Shown here: positions 1 to 9,292 of the stretch, piece by piece
Layout: every line of letters begins with the position of its first letter
Numbering within the stretch: the stretch's first letter is position 1
Assembly: GCA_023457035.1 (NCBI GenBank)
Contig: JAEWNN010000096.1
Location: 1 to 23,216, forward strand
Length of the DNA: 23,216 nucleotides
DNA from: Verrucomicrobiota bacterium
GTDB lineage: Bacteria; Verrucomicrobiota; Verrucomicrobiia; Opitutales; Opitutaceae
Reading direction: 5' to 3'
Notes under the pieces: model-generated
What the model saw: the letters and a program-made list of their open reading frames with translations, nothing else
What the model was told of the DNA's origin: nothing
Database searches by the model: none
Program-made: the position numbers and the translations under genes

Positions 1-1496
1 TGGAAACGGCTGTGCCGGCGCTCGTGCTTGAGGATGAACCGGCAGAGCATCGGCGAGAGCGTGAGCGCCACGAACGAGGAGATGAGCACCGCGCCGGCGA
101 CGACCACGCCGAACTCGCGGAAGAGCCGGCCCGTCAGGCCCGACATGAACAGGATCGGCACGAAGACGGTGGCGAGCGTGACGGTGGTGGAGATGACCGC
201 GAAGAAGATCTCGCGGATGCCGTGCACCGCCGCGGCGTAGGGGCGGGCGCCGCCCTCGACCTTGGTGTAGATGTTCTCGAGGACGACGATGGCGTCGTCG
301 ACCACCAGACCGATCGCGAGCACGAGCGCGACGAGGGTGAGCACGTTGATCGTGAACCCCGCCAGATACATGATGAAGAACGACGCGACGAGGGAGACGG
401 GGATCGCGAGCACGGGGATCGCGGTGGCGCGCCAGTCGCGCAGGAACACGTAGATGATCAGCGCCACGAGGACGAAGGCGATGAGCAGGGTCTCGCCCAC
501 CTCGGAGATGGCGCGGCGCACGGACGTGGTGAAGTCGTAGCCGACATCGAGCACGAGCCCCTCGGGCAGCTCGGCGCGGATACGGTCGAGGCGGCGATGC
601 ACCTCGTTGGCGATGGCGATGGCGTCGGTGTTGGGCTGGGGGACGACGGCGATGCCGATGTTGGGGCGCCCGAGGACCTTGGAGCCGCCGCGGAGGTTCT
701 CGGCCTCGAGGCGGGCCTCGCCGATGTCGCGCAGCTCGAGGATGCGGCCGCGCTCCTGGCGGATGATCATGCGGTTGAACTCCGCGGGCGTGGTCAGCCG
801 GCCGAAGGTGCGGATGGTGAGCTCCGTGCTGGAACCCTCGATGCGCCCGGAGGGCAGGTCGACGTTCTGGGCGTTGAGCGCCTGCTGCACGTCGAGCGGG
901 GTGACGCCGTGGGCGGCCATGCGCACGGGATCGAGCCAGAGGCGCATGGCGTAGCGTTTCTCGCCGAAGATGCGCACGGTGCTCACGCCCGGCACGGTCT
1001 GGATGCGCTCCTTGACCACGTTGGTGGCGTAGTGGGAGATCTCGAGGATGGAGTGCCGGTCGCTGTTGAGCGCGAGGAAGAGGATGGGCTCGGCGTCGGC
1101 GTCGGCCTTCTCGACCACGGGCGGGTTGGCGTCGACGGGCAGGCGGCGCACGGCCTGGTTGACCTTGTCGCGCACATCGTTGGCGGCGCGCTCGAGGTCG
1201 GCGCTGATGTCGAACTCGACGCGGATGTTGCTGCGGCCCTCGGAGGAGTTGGAGGAGATGACGCGGATGCCGTCGATGCCGTTGACGACCTGCTCGAGCG
1301 TCTCGGTGATCTGGGAATCGATGACCTCGGCGGCGGCGCCCGGGTAGGTGGTGGTGACGGTGATGACCGGGGCGTCGACGGCCGGATACTCGCGCACCCC
1401 CAGCAGGGCGATGCTCACGGCGCCGAGCAGGATGAGCACCGTGGAGAGGACGATCGAGAGGACGGGGCGGCGGATGCAGGTCTCGGAGAGGGACAT
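1..1496 (-). CDS. RND-family (HAE1/AcrB-like) efflux pump inner-membrane protein, partial (N-terminal ~498 residues)
   Basis: The reading frame opens with ATG at 1496 and runs off the left edge without a stop, giving about half of a normal ~1030-residue RND transporter. The start reads MSLSETCIRRPVLSIVLSTV, the usual cytoplasmic tip and first membrane helix. It continues into a porter domain with the family pattern of TYPGA, an E-V-I-D-SQITE-x-LEQ stretch and a conserved NVDLPSGRIEG-like loop. Near residue 400 is GLVVDDAIVVLENI; its two Asp (294-299) correspond to the proton-relay pair D407/D408 of AcrB in TM4. A later FVPILFMSGLTGRLFREF stretch is also typical of HAE1 pumps. It starts 6 bp after the stop of the membrane-fusion lipoprotein upstream, so the two are almost certainly one operon exporting hydrophobic compounds using the proton gradient. 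Substrate cannot be told. The outer-membrane TolC partner is not in view. Confidence 0.95.
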   Translation of the reverse strand, partial: MSLSETCIRRPVLSIVLSTVLILLGAVSIALLGVREYPAVDAPVITVTTTYPGAAAEVIDSQITETLEQVVNGIDGIRVISSNSSEGRSNIRVEFDISADLERAANDVRDKVNQAVRRLPVDANPPVVEKADADAEPILFLALNSDRHSILEISHYATNVVKERIQTVPGVSTVRIFGEKRYAMRLWLDPVRMAAHGVTPLDVQQALNAQNVDLPSGRIEGSSTELTIRTFGRLTTPAEFNRMIIRQERGRILELRDIGEARLEAENLRGGSKVLGRPNIGIAVVPQPNTDAIAIANEVHRRLDRIRAELPEGLVLDVGYDFTTSVRRAISEVGETLLIAFVLVALIIYVFLRDWRATAIPVLAIPVSLVASFFIMYLAGFTINVLTLVALVLAIGLVVDDAIVVLENIYTKVEGGARPYAAAVHGIREIFFAVISTTVTLATVFVPILFMSGLTGRLFREFGVVVAGAVLISSFVALTLSPMLCRFILKHERRHSRF

Positions 1497-1502
1497 GGCG
1501 GA

Positions 1503-2552
1503 TCAGCGACGGGGCTCGAGGACCTGGACGGCGGCGCCGGGGCGCAACCGGAGGAGGTTGCTGAGGAGGACGATGTCGCCCGGCTGGAGGCCGCTGACGA
1601 TCTGCACGTTGTCCTCGGTGCGCAGGCCGGTCTTCACCTCGCGCAGCACGGCCTTGCCGCCGACGGCGAGCCAGACGCTCTGGCCCTTGATGGAGGCGAC
1701 GAGGGCGGAAGTGGGGATCAGGATACCGTCGTCGGTCGGGGCGAGGGAGAGCTCGACGTTGGCGAAGGCGCCGGGGATGAGGCGGCGCTCCGGATTGGGC
1801 ACGAGGCCGCGCACGACGAGGCTGCGCGTGGTGGCGTCGATCTGCGGCTCGATGGCGGTGATGCGGCCCTCGAAGCGCTGGGCGCTGCTGGCGACCGAGA
1901 AGGCGAAGGGCAGGCCGGGCTTGACCTCGTCGGCGTAGCGTTCGGGGAGGGTGAAATCGACGCGGAGGGCGCTGAGGTCCTGCAGGGTGGTGAGCGGGGT
2001 GTTCTTGGTGACGAAGGCGCCCTCGCTCTCGCGGCGCAGGCCGACGACGCCGGCGAAGGGCGCGCGGATGGAGGTCTTCTCGATGTCGATGCGCAGGCGG
2101 GCGATCTCGGCGACGACGCCATCGAGGTCGGCTTGGGCGCGGTCGAACTCCTGGCGGCTGGTGGTGTTGGCGGAGAAGAGTTCGCGCTGGCGCTGGGCGG
2201 TGTCGGCGAGGTTGCGGCGGCGGATCTCGAGGCGTTGGAGCTCGGCCTGAAGTTCGGAGTCGTCGAGTTGGAAGAGCAGGTCGCCCTGCGCGACGCTGGC
2301 GCCCTCCGTGCAGGCAACCTTCACGAGGCGACGATCGCTCTCGCTGACGATGGTGACGGACTCGCGGGCGAGCAGGGTGCCGACGGAGTTGACGTGCTGG
2401 ACGATCTGGGTGCCAGTGACGCGCAGGCCCTCGGCCGGGAGAGCGGTGGCCGGCGCGGCGGGGGCCGGGGCGGCGGGTTTGGCGGCGTCGCGGGCGCAGC
2501 CCGAGAGGAGGGCGAGGGCGACGGCGGCGGAGAGGGAGAAGAGGCGTGGCAT
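1503..2552 (-). CDS. RND efflux periplasmic adaptor (membrane fusion) lipoprotein, HlyD/AcrA family
   Basis: 349 residues. The N-terminus has a hydrophobic segment ending in the lipobox LLSG-C19, so it should be lipid-anchored in the periplasm. An Ala/Pro linker follows. Next come the first half of the barrel-sandwich (about 55-100, ESVTIVSESDRR...), a short alpha-hairpin rich in Gln, Arg and Glu (about 100-155), and the second sandwich half with the RAPFAGVVG signature. A beta-barrel domain (DLSALRVDFTLPE) and a C-terminal membrane-proximal part (GLQPGDIVLLSNLLRLRPGA) complete the family plan. Role: it bridges the inner-membrane pump encoded immediately downstream and an outer-membrane channel. 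The ATG at 2552 is supported by the lipoprotein signal; upstream is a pyrimidine tract (GCCCCTTCCTT), not a purine-rich ribosome site. Length is typical of the MdtA/MexA-like group. Confidence 0.93.
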   Translation of the reverse strand: MPRLFSLSAAVALALLSGCARDAAKPAAPAPAAPATALPAEGLRVTGTQIVQHVNSVGTLLARESVTIVSESDRRLVKVACTEGASVAQGDLLFQLDDSELQAELQRLEIRRRNLADTAQRQRELFSANTTSRQEFDRAQADLDGVVAEIARLRIDIEKTSIRAPFAGVVGLRRESEGAFVTKNTPLTTLQDLSALRVDFTLPERYADEVKPGLPFAFSVASSAQRFEGRITAIEPQIDATTRSLVVRGLVPNPERRLIPGAFANVELSLAPTDDGILIPTSALVASIKGQSVWLAVGGKAVLREVKTGLRTEDNVQIVSGLQPGDIVLLSNLLRLRPGAAVQVLEPRR

Positions 2553-2984
2553 AAGGAAGGGGCGGAGAATGGCGGGCTAGGTGGCGCTTGGCAACGGGCC
2601 GGAAGCGATCGCGGTGGCGGGGGGCGCCCAGCGGTGCATCGAGCGGCAGAGCGAAACGACAACGATACCCGGCGAGCGACAAGCGCGCACCGGCGCGTGC
2701 GGCGGGATGACGCTGGGCGGCGAGTGTGCGTTACGCGGATGTGTGACGGTGCGGTGAAAACGTCGGCGCGGGTCGCCTCCGCTCGCACGGCGACCTTCAC
2801 GCTGTCGCATACAGAGCGCGCAGATTCCCGCGGAGTACTTGGTGGAGATTTGCTGCATTGCCGAGTCACCGCGTTTGTGCCGGCGGCGAATGCGGACTCG
2901 CTCCGGGGGCCGGCGGGTTGCGAGATCTCGATTCGTTCGTTCCGGTGTCCGCCGGCTTCTACCCAAACCCAGCCGCTACTCCCG
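2553..2984. other. Divergent intergenic region between efflux pair and glycosidase
   Basis: 432 bp between two divergently transcribed units, so promoters for both must lie here. I see no convincing coding sequence: open frames crossing it have Arg/Pro-rich, non-family translations. No clear -35/-10 pair, long palindrome or riboswitch could be picked by eye. No TetR/MarR regulator gene accompanies the efflux pair in this gap. Confidence 0.5.
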
Positions 2985-5624
2985 ATGTTCCGCTCGACCA
3001 CCCTCCGTTGCGCGCCGTTGCTCACGGCGCTCGCCGCTTCCCTCGCGCTCGCTGCCGCCGAAGACACCTCCGGCTGGACGCCGTGGCCGTACGTCGAGCC
3101 GGTCCCCGGGTCGGCCCTCGATTTGAGTGCGCTCAACGGCGCCGATCCCGCCGGCGCGCGCGGCCCGATCGTGGTGCAGGACGGCCATTTCGCGACCGCG
3201 GCGGACGGGAAGCGGATCCGTTTCTGGGGCTGCAACATCAGCAGCGAGCAGAACTTCCTCTCCGCCGCCGACGCTGACACCCTCGCGCGCCGGCTCGCGT
3301 TGGGCGGCGTGAACATCGCGCGTCTCCACCACATGGACAACCCGTGGTCGGTCGCCTCCGGCGGGAGCATCTGGTCGAAGGACCGGCCGGACCGCACGCG
3401 CATCGATCCCGCGCAGCTCGACAAACTCCACCGGCTCGTCGCCGCCCTGAAGGCGCGCGGCATCTACTCAAACATCAACCTCAAGGTGTCCAAGACCCTC
3501 GTGCCCGAGGACGGCTTCCCGGCCTCGATCGCGCAGACGCCGCCGTTCCAGAAGCAGGTCGACTACTTCCAGCGCCGCATGGTCGAGCTCCAGCGCGACT
3601 ACGCGCGCCAGCTGCTCACCCCGAAGAATCCGTACACCGGTTACAGCCTCGCCGAGGATCCGGCGGTCGCGGTGGTGGAGATCAACAACGAGAACTCGCT
3701 CCTCGGCCAGCGCACGCGCGACATCGGCCGCCGGCTCGAGCAGCTCCTGCCCGAGCCGTTCCGCACCGAGCTCGCGCAGCTCTGGAGCGCTTGGTTGGCG
3801 AAGAAGTACGTCGACGACACCGCGCTCGCCGCCGCCTGGCAGCAGGGCGCCACACCGCGCGGCCCGTCGCTGCTCGGCGCCGCGCACCGCTGGCAGCCCG
3901 ATGCGCTCCCCGGCAACCGCGTGGAGATCGTGCCCGGAGCCGACGCCACCGCGGTGGAGCTGAAGGTTGTCGAGGTCGACAGCATCCGCTGGCACACGCA
4001 GGCGTACGTGGGCGGCCTGCCGCTGGAGAAGGATCAGACCTACACGCTGGAGTTCGAGGCCAAGGCGGACACGCCGCGCCCGCTGCAGGTCGTGATCAGC
4101 CGCGACGATCCGCGCTGGCGCACCGACAAGTGGCGCACCCGCGGTTTGAACACGCCGACGGAGATCGGCACCGAGTGGACGCCGCTGAAGTTCGTCTTCG
4201 TTGCGCACTCGACGGTAGACGTGCCTTCGCGCCTCAGCCTCATCGTGGGTCACAAGCTCGGCACGGTGTCCGTGCGCAACCTGAAGCTCTCGCCCGGCGC
4301 CGAGCGCAGCGGGCTGTTGCCCGGGCAGTCGGCGGTGGCCGGCACGGTGCCGATCCCGACCGAGCCCTCGGTGGCGCAGTGGCGCGACTGGATCTCGTTC
4401 CTCATCGAGACCGAGGTCGAGTATGCGAGCGGCATGCGCAACTTCCTCCGCGATGAGCTCGGCGTGCGCGCGCCCATCATCTGCACGCAGATGAACTACG
4501 GCGGCATCGCGGGCCTGGCGCGCGAGCAGTCGATGGACTTCGCCGACGCGCACTACTACTGGCAGCACCCGGACTTCGGCGGGCCGACGCACAGTTGGAA
4601 CCGCGAGTTCTGGGCGACGCTCAACACGCCGCAGCTCGCGGAGTTCGAGGACCGCTGGTTCGGCGAGATCGGCGGCATCGCCCAGCTGCGCGTGAGCGGC
4701 AAGCCGTTCAGCGTGTCGGAAGTCGATCACCCGTTCCCGCACGACTTCGGCTGCGAGATGTACCCGACGATCGCGACCTACGGCGGTATCCAGGACTGGG
4801 ATGCGCTCTATCCCTTCGACATGGTCGAGGGAGCGAACCCCGATCCGAACAGCGGCGCGAAGACCTTCTTCGACCAGCATCGCAATCCCGGGCGCTGGGG
4901 TTTCGCCGCCTTCGCGACCACAACGTTCCGCAACGGACTCGTGCCGCCCGCGCCGTCGGCGAAGGAGCTGCGTGTCGGCGCGCCGGTCTGGGGCGAGGAG
5001 GCGCATGTCGATGTGCTCTGGCTGCGCCACCTGCCGGGCCAGCCGATCGGTTTTCTCACGGACCGCCTGAGCGTGAGCGACCAGCCGCTCGGTGCCAGCG
5101 AACCAGCGCGTATCGTGCAGACCGGCACGCCGGCGTTGACGACGATTCGCATGGAGCGCGCTCCGCAGGGACCGGTGTATGTCGTGTCGGCTGAGCGGGC
5201 GGCTGCCGCGACCGGCTTCATCGGCGGCGCGAAGATCGACGCCGGTGCGCTCAAGGTTGAGTGCGCGCGCTTCGGGTTGGATTTTGCCGCAGTGACCGCG
5301 GTGGCCCTCGACGGCGCGAAGCTCGCGGAGTCGCACCGCGTGCTCGTGACGCTCGTCGGCCGCACCGAGAATCCCGGCATGGTCTGGGACGCGGTGCGCA
5401 AGTCGGTGAACGACCGCTGGGGCCACGGCCCGATGACGGCCGAGCCGGTGCCGGCGACGATCACGCTCGCCGGCGCCGCCGGGGCGAAGGTCTACGCCCT
5501 GGCGCCGGACGGTTCGCGGGCGCGGCTCGTCGACGCGAAGGCTGTGACCGGAGCTCTCGTCTTTTCTGCCCGCGCCGCCGACCGCACGATCCACTACGAG
5601 ATCGTGCGCGAGTGGGGTAGGTAG
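2985..5624 (+). CDS. Secreted GH5-like (clan GH-A) glycoside hydrolase with inserted CBM4/9-like domain
   Basis: 879 residues from ATG 2985. The frame stays open far upstream, but only this start gives a signal peptide (RCAPLLTALAASLALAAA, cleaved near residue 25), so export is expected. The (beta/alpha)8 domain begins with IRFWGCNIS and GVNIARLHHMD (HH at 115-116). Two candidate catalytic glutamates sit in typical clan GH-A contexts: E236 in VEINNEN (acid/base) and E579 in FSVSEVDHP (nucleophile). Between them, residues ~308-435 form a beta-rich block beginning LPGNRVEIVPG that looks like a CBM4/9 carbohydrate-binding module inserted in the barrel. Residues ~660-879 look like a beta-sandwich tail. 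Substrate is unknown; the GH88/GH105-type enzyme downstream hints at an acidic plant or algal polysaccharide. The family assignment is by pattern, not by database search. Confidence 0.85.
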   Translation: MFRSTTLRCAPLLTALAASLALAAAEDTSGWTPWPYVEPVPGSALDLSALNGADPAGARGPIVVQDGHFATAADGKRIRFWGCNISSEQNFLSAADADTLARRLALGGVNIARLHHMDNPWSVASGGSIWSKDRPDRTRIDPAQLDKLHRLVAALKARGIYSNINLKVSKTLVPEDGFPASIAQTPPFQKQVDYFQRRMVELQRDYARQLLTPKNPYTGYSLAEDPAVAVVEINNENSLLGQRTRDIGRRLEQLLPEPFRTELAQLWSAWLAKKYVDDTALAAAWQQGATPRGPSLLGAAHRWQPDALPGNRVEIVPGADATAVELKVVEVDSIRWHTQAYVGGLPLEKDQTYTLEFEAKADTPRPLQVVISRDDPRWRTDKWRTRGLNTPTEIGTEWTPLKFVFVAHSTVDVPSRLSLIVGHKLGTVSVRNLKLSPGAERSGLLPGQSAVAGTVPIPTEPSVAQWRDWISFLIETEVEYASGMRNFLRDELGVRAPIICTQMNYGGIAGLAREQSMDFADAHYYWQHPDFGGPTHSWNREFWATLNTPQLAEFEDRWFGEIGGIAQLRVSGKPFSVSEVDHPFPHDFGCEMYPTIATYGGIQDWDALYPFDMVEGANPDPNSGAKTFFDQHRNPGRWGFAAFATTTFRNGLVPPAPSAKELRVGAPVWGEEAHVDVLWLRHLPGQPIGFLTDRLSVSDQPLGASEPARIVQTGTPALTTIRMERAPQGPVYVVSAERAAAATGFIGGAKIDAGALKVECARFGLDFAAVTAVALDGAKLAESHRVLVTLVGRTENPGMVWDAVRKSVNDRWGHGPMTAEPVPATITLAGAAGAKVYALAPDGSRARLVDAKAVTGALVFSARAADRTIHYEIVREWGR

Positions 5625-5646
5625 GGACGGCGCTCCGTCGCCGTCC
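5625..5646 (+). terminator. Stem-loop directly after the glycosidase stop
   Basis: Inverted repeat GGACGGCG (5625-5632) and CGCCGTCC (5639-5646) with a 6-nt loop, beginning at the base after the stop codon. There is no T-run after it, so intrinsic termination is uncertain, but the position fits a 3'-end structure. Confidence 0.4.
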
Positions 5647-5784
5647 GGGCTTGCCGCGGAGGCCGTCACGCTGCGGTGTCCCTCCGGTGGCCGACCGGTG
5701 ATCAATCGGCCCCTCGCAACTGCCGCGAGGGTGTGACTTTGCCAGCCGGCGAGGTCGGCGCTCTGTAGTCGCGCGATGATGGCG

Positions 5785-5824
5785 GCGACAGTTTACCTTC
5801 ACGGCCGTGAGGGTAAACTGTCGC
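5785..5824. repeat. 40-bp near-perfect palindrome (copy 1 of a paired palindromic motif)
   Basis: The arms GCGACAGTTTACC and GGTAAACTGTCGC flank the symmetric core TCACGGCCGTGA, with a single non-complementary pair (T/G, a wobble in RNA). There is essentially no loop. It shares the frame GTTTA..., TCACGG-CGTGA, ...TAAAC with the second palindrome at 5864-5899. It could be a REP-like palindromic element, a regulator-binding site or a transcript hairpin. Confidence 0.8.
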
Positions 5825-5863
5825 AGGTGCAGGGCGGATTGGGTGCCCGCGGAGGAGTGATCG

Positions 5864-5899
5864 GACCGTTTAGGCTCACGGTCGTGAACCTAAACGGTT
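5864..5899. repeat. 36-bp near-perfect palindrome (copy 2 of the paired motif)
   Basis: The arms ACCGTTTAGG and CCTAAACGGT flank a TCACGG/TCGTGA core, with one mismatch (C/A) and wobble pairs at the centre and the outer edge. Its centre is 77 bp from that of the first palindrome. The core is nearly the same, but the arm bases flanking it are swapped (GG for CC), so the pair is not a simple copy. Each arm change is matched on the opposite arm. Confidence 0.8.
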
Positions 5900-6099
5900 G
5901 TCGGAATTCGATAAGGTGAGGCGCGAGGGCGGCGATTGCATGGCAGGCCAAGGCAAGGCTTGACCGACTCGGCGGACGCCGACGGTGCGTCGACTCGCCC
6001 TTGCAGGATAATGCGCCGTCGCGAAAGCGGGGTGGCGCCTGAGCGTAGGCCGAGCACAGTTCTCCCGACAGTATCCTGTTCCCCCAACCTTGTCGCCCC

Positions 6100-7206
6100 A
6101 TGAGAACTGAACTTCACCGTCGGCAGTTCCTCCGCACCGTCGTTCTCGGCAGCGGCGTCATCGGTCTCTCCTCGTCGGCGGCCGGCGGCGACAAGTGCGC
6201 TTTGTCTTCAGCTTCAGGCGACGCTCAGGGCGCCGTGCTCGACGCCGACGCGCTGCGGCTGGCGAAGGCGAAGAACGCCATGCTCGCGATGCAGCGGCGT
6301 GCATGGGAGCAGGGCACGGCGGCGCAGGCGCTACTCGAACTCGGCGAGACGGAGCTGGTCGTGCTGTTCGCGAAGGACGCCGTGGTCAATCAGCTCAAGG
6401 ACGGTCGGCTCGGACTCAACGAGGGCAATGCGCCGGTGTGCGACCCGTGCGTGAACGGCGAGCCCGTGCTTTTCGCCGCGCAGGTGACCGGCGATCCGGC
6501 GTTGCGGACGGCGGCGGACCGCATGCTGGAGTTCGCGTTCCACAAGGCGCCGCGCACCCGCGAGGGCATCGTGTACCACAACCACATCGAGAACCGCATC
6601 TGGGTCGACGCGCTCTACATGCTGCCGCCGTTTCTCGCCGTGGCCGGCCAGCCCGCCGAGGCGCTGAAGCAGGTTGCCGGCTATCGGCGCATCCTGCAGG
6701 ACCCGCGGACCAAGCTCTACTCGCACATGTGGGACGAGGATCGGCGGGACTTCGAGCGGAAGGCCTTTTGGGGCTCGGGAAACGGCTGGGCGCTCGCCGG
6801 CATGACGCGCGTGCTGCGCGCGCTCCCGACGACGATGGCTGGCGAGAAGGCGCAGCTCGTCGAGTGGATCCGCGAACTGGTCGACGCCGCGTTGCCGTGG
6901 CGCTGCGCCGACGGCCTCTTCCACGACGTGCTCGACGACGCGAACACGTTTGTCGAAACGAACTTCGCCCAGATGCTCGCCTACACGCTCTACCGCGGTG
7001 TCGCTGGTGGCTGGATGCCGGCGACGTACCGCGCCACGGCCGACTCGCTGCGCGCCGCGGCGATCGGCAAAGTCGATGCGTTCGGGATTGTGCAGGGCGT
7101 GTGCGGTGCGCCGCACTTCAACAAGGTCGGCACCTCGACCGAGGCCCAGGCTTTCCATCTCCTGATGGAGGCCGCGCGGCGCGACCCGGTAGAGGCAAAG
7201 AGCTGA
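6100..7206 (+). CDS. GH88/GH105-family unsaturated glucuronyl/galacturonyl-type hydrolase with Tat signal
   Basis: 368 residues. The N-terminus LHRRQFLRTVVLGSGVIGL is a twin-arginine signal (RRxFLR followed by a hydrophobic stretch), so folded export is likely. The body is an (alpha/alpha)6-barrel type with recognisable family segments: AMQRRAWEQGTAAQALLELGE near the start, IENRIWVDALYMLPPFLA with D170 at the position of the conserved active-site Asp, HMWDEDRRDF, and FWGSGNGWALAGMTRVLRALP. GH105/GH88 enzymes hydrate the vinyl-ether bond of unsaturated uronic-acid oligosaccharides left by polysaccharide lyases. It probably follows the upstream GH5-like enzyme in the same degradation route, though 475 bp separate them and no lyase or TonB receptor is in view. 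The precise subfamily (88 or 105) needs a profile search. Confidence 0.85.
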   Translation: MRTELHRRQFLRTVVLGSGVIGLSSSAAGGDKCALSSASGDAQGAVLDADALRLAKAKNAMLAMQRRAWEQGTAAQALLELGETELVVLFAKDAVVNQLKDGRLGLNEGNAPVCDPCVNGEPVLFAAQVTGDPALRTAADRMLEFAFHKAPRTREGIVYHNHIENRIWVDALYMLPPFLAVAGQPAEALKQVAGYRRILQDPRTKLYSHMWDEDRRDFERKAFWGSGNGWALAGMTRVLRALPTTMAGEKAQLVEWIRELVDAALPWRCADGLFHDVLDDANTFVETNFAQMLAYTLYRGVAGGWMPATYRATADSLRAAAIGKVDAFGIVQGVCGAPHFNKVGTSTEAQAFHLLMEAARRDPVEAKS

Positions 7207-7464
7207 GCTTGTTCTCGCGGCCAGCGGGGCAGCGGAAGGCACGGCTCCCCCGATCATCACATCACTCCGGTGCGGATGCGGGATAGGTGAAGTTGACCGT
7301 GGGCAGGGTGAACCTTCCGGATGAGCTGCGGCTCGGCGTTCTGCCGTGCGGCAGAATCGCCCGACCTCGATCAAGTCGGTTCTGACGTGAGGATTGAGGA
7401 CGACTCACCTCCCCGAAAACTCGGTTTGCCGTGGGGCGGGGCGGACTCTAGCGGTTGGGGCATC
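7207..7464. other. Intergenic region upstream of purU
   Basis: 258 bp without a supported gene. It contains a tight inverted repeat, TTCTGCCG (7339-7346) and CGGCAGAA (7349-7356), that could form a transcript hairpin about 110 bp ahead of the purU start. The purU frame is open back to 7321, but the extra residues do not resemble the family. No riboswitch architecture was recognised. Confidence 0.4.
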
Positions 7465-8331
<867 letters not shown>

Positions 8332-8370
8332 GGCGGGGCAGGACGGCGGGACTTGGGTTTCGGAGAGAAG

Positions 8371-8595
8371 TCTGGGACTCGCCGTAGACGCGCGCCGGGG
8401 CGCGGCCTTGCGGGGAAGCAAATACTTCGGTCCGAGCGGGGGATGGGCTGGTGGCTGCTTTGAACGGAGATCAGGAACGGAAGTTCACCACAGAGAGCAC
8501 CGAGTACACGGAGTTCGGAACAGGAGAGTGAGTTCGGACCTCTTCGGCCTCTCGGTGTCCTCTGTGGTTTAATTTCGGGCGATTTGCTTGAGAGG
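8371..8595. repeat. Dispersed ~220-bp repeat, copy A
   Basis: Matches copy B at 10281-10502. The best block is 8384-8422, beginning GTAGACGCGCGC and ending GGGGAAGCAAA, with two differences in 39 positions by eye. Also shared are GGCTGCTTTGA, CGGAAGTTCACCACAGAG and TCCTCTGTGGTT. The last two face each other, so each copy holds an imperfect internal inverted repeat (ACCACAGAG.../...CTCTGTGGT) of about 90 bp. ACCACAGAG-type repeats are widespread in environmental bacterial genomes. It is probably a REP/MITE-like non-coding element; open frames across it are spurious. Confidence 0.8.
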
Positions 8596-8842
8596 AACGG
8601 CTGACTGTCTGGCCGGACTGGGAACGGTAGAATCGGCGTTTCGGCGGATGGCGCCGCAAAGAGGCGGACCGCGCTCCCGACGACGCGGAGATACCGCCCT
8701 CCAGGACGCGCGATTTGGCGCTGCGGTGGGGAGTGCTCGGCGTGATTCCCGCCGTCTGCTGACGGGCAATTCCGTTCCTGACTTCGGGCGGGTTCCGATC
8801 CATTCTGCGGGCACGGTCAGCCGCACGTCACCCCCGTCCGCG
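8596..8842. other. Gap between repeat A and the zinc-ribbon gene
   Basis: 247 bp following the repeat. No gene, long palindrome or clear promoter was seen. The frame of the next gene is open back to 8588, but those residues look non-coding (Arg/Gly-rich, no family feature), and the hydrophilic N-terminus of the real protein begins at 8843. Confidence 0.4.
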
Positions 8843-9196
8843 ATGAACCATCCTGCCAAACCCCATCGTCACCAGACTCCGGAACATCGGAAGGTCGCCC
8901 AAGCCTACGGGCTGCGGCTCGTGATCGGAAAGAGCCTGCTCATCCTGCTCGCCGGCGTCGCGCTGGCGACGGTCATGATGCTGGACTCGGTGCGCTCGCC
9001 CGTGGCGATCGGCACGCTGGTGTTTGGTGGTGCATGTGTGCTGGCGTTCTTCCTCGGCGATTTCCCAGCGTCGGCGCGGTGTCCGGGCTGTGGCCGGCGG
9101 TTGAAGGTGCGCACCCATCAGGATCCGCATCCCCACCGGCGTTGGCGTTATCTCGAGTGCCCGGAGTGTCACCAGACGATCGATCTGGATTCGTGA
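8843..9196 (+). CDS. Small two-TM protein with C-terminal zinc ribbon
   Basis: 117 residues from ATG 8843. The basic N-terminus (~28 residues) is followed by two hydrophobic helices (about 27-47 and 53-72) and a cytoplasmic or peripheral zinc-ribbon with CPGC (C80, C83) and CPEC (C106, C109). The intervening 22 residues are basic and aromatic (VRTHQDPHPHRRWRYLE). This is a rubredoxin-like four-Cys knuckle on a membrane anchor. I do not recognise a named family. A role in metal sensing or protein contacts is only a guess. A GC-rich palindrome (GCGGCCGGCCGC at 9200-9211) follows the stop and may be its 3'-end structure. Confidence 0.75.
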   Translation: MNHPAKPHRHQTPEHRKVAQAYGLRLVIGKSLLILLAGVALATVMMLDSVRSPVAIGTLVFGGACVLAFFLGDFPASARCPGCGRRLKVRTHQDPHPHRRWRYLECPECHQTIDLDS

Positions 9197-9292
9197 GGCG
9201 CGGCCGGCCGCCGGGCGTGTCCGGGCGATAATGCACCCTGGGCAGGCTGTCCTTGTTTCCTGTCTCCGGCGTGTGATCGTGGCCGCACCCCC

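Larger units (their letters stand above)
5625..6099. other. 475-bp intergenic region between the two glycosidase genes
   Basis: Non-coding as far as I can tell. It carries the stem-loop at 5625-5646, a weaker inverted repeat GGCCGA/TCGGCC around 5693-5715, and the two long palindromes at 5785-5824 and 5864-5899. It then has about 200 bp of mixed sequence ahead of the next ATG at 6100, where the upstream context is TTGTCGCCCC and holds no Shine-Dalgarno. No clear sigma-70 promoter could be assigned. Confidence 0.5.

Noticed and set aside
12..2984. Long plus-strand open frame opposite the efflux genes, continuous with the glycosidase frame
   Set aside because: It is Glu/Asp/Arg/Gly-rich antisense translation of the RND and adaptor genes in high-GC DNA; the real protein starts with its signal peptide at 2985.
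3468..5705. Long minus-strand open frame opposite the glycosidase
   Set aside because: Arg/Ala-rich shadow with no domain; the plus strand carries clear catalytic motifs.
5958..5986. TTGACC as a possible -35 box ahead of the GH88/GH105-type gene
   Set aside because: No -10-like hexamer occurs at 16-18 bp spacing; the downstream sequence is GC-rich.
8471..8803. Minus-strand open frame across repeat A with NHRGHREAEE...VLSVVNF-like translation
   Set aside because: It is the translation of the ACCACAGAG-type repeat; the same sort of peptide appears from repeat B, and no domain or start context supports a gene.
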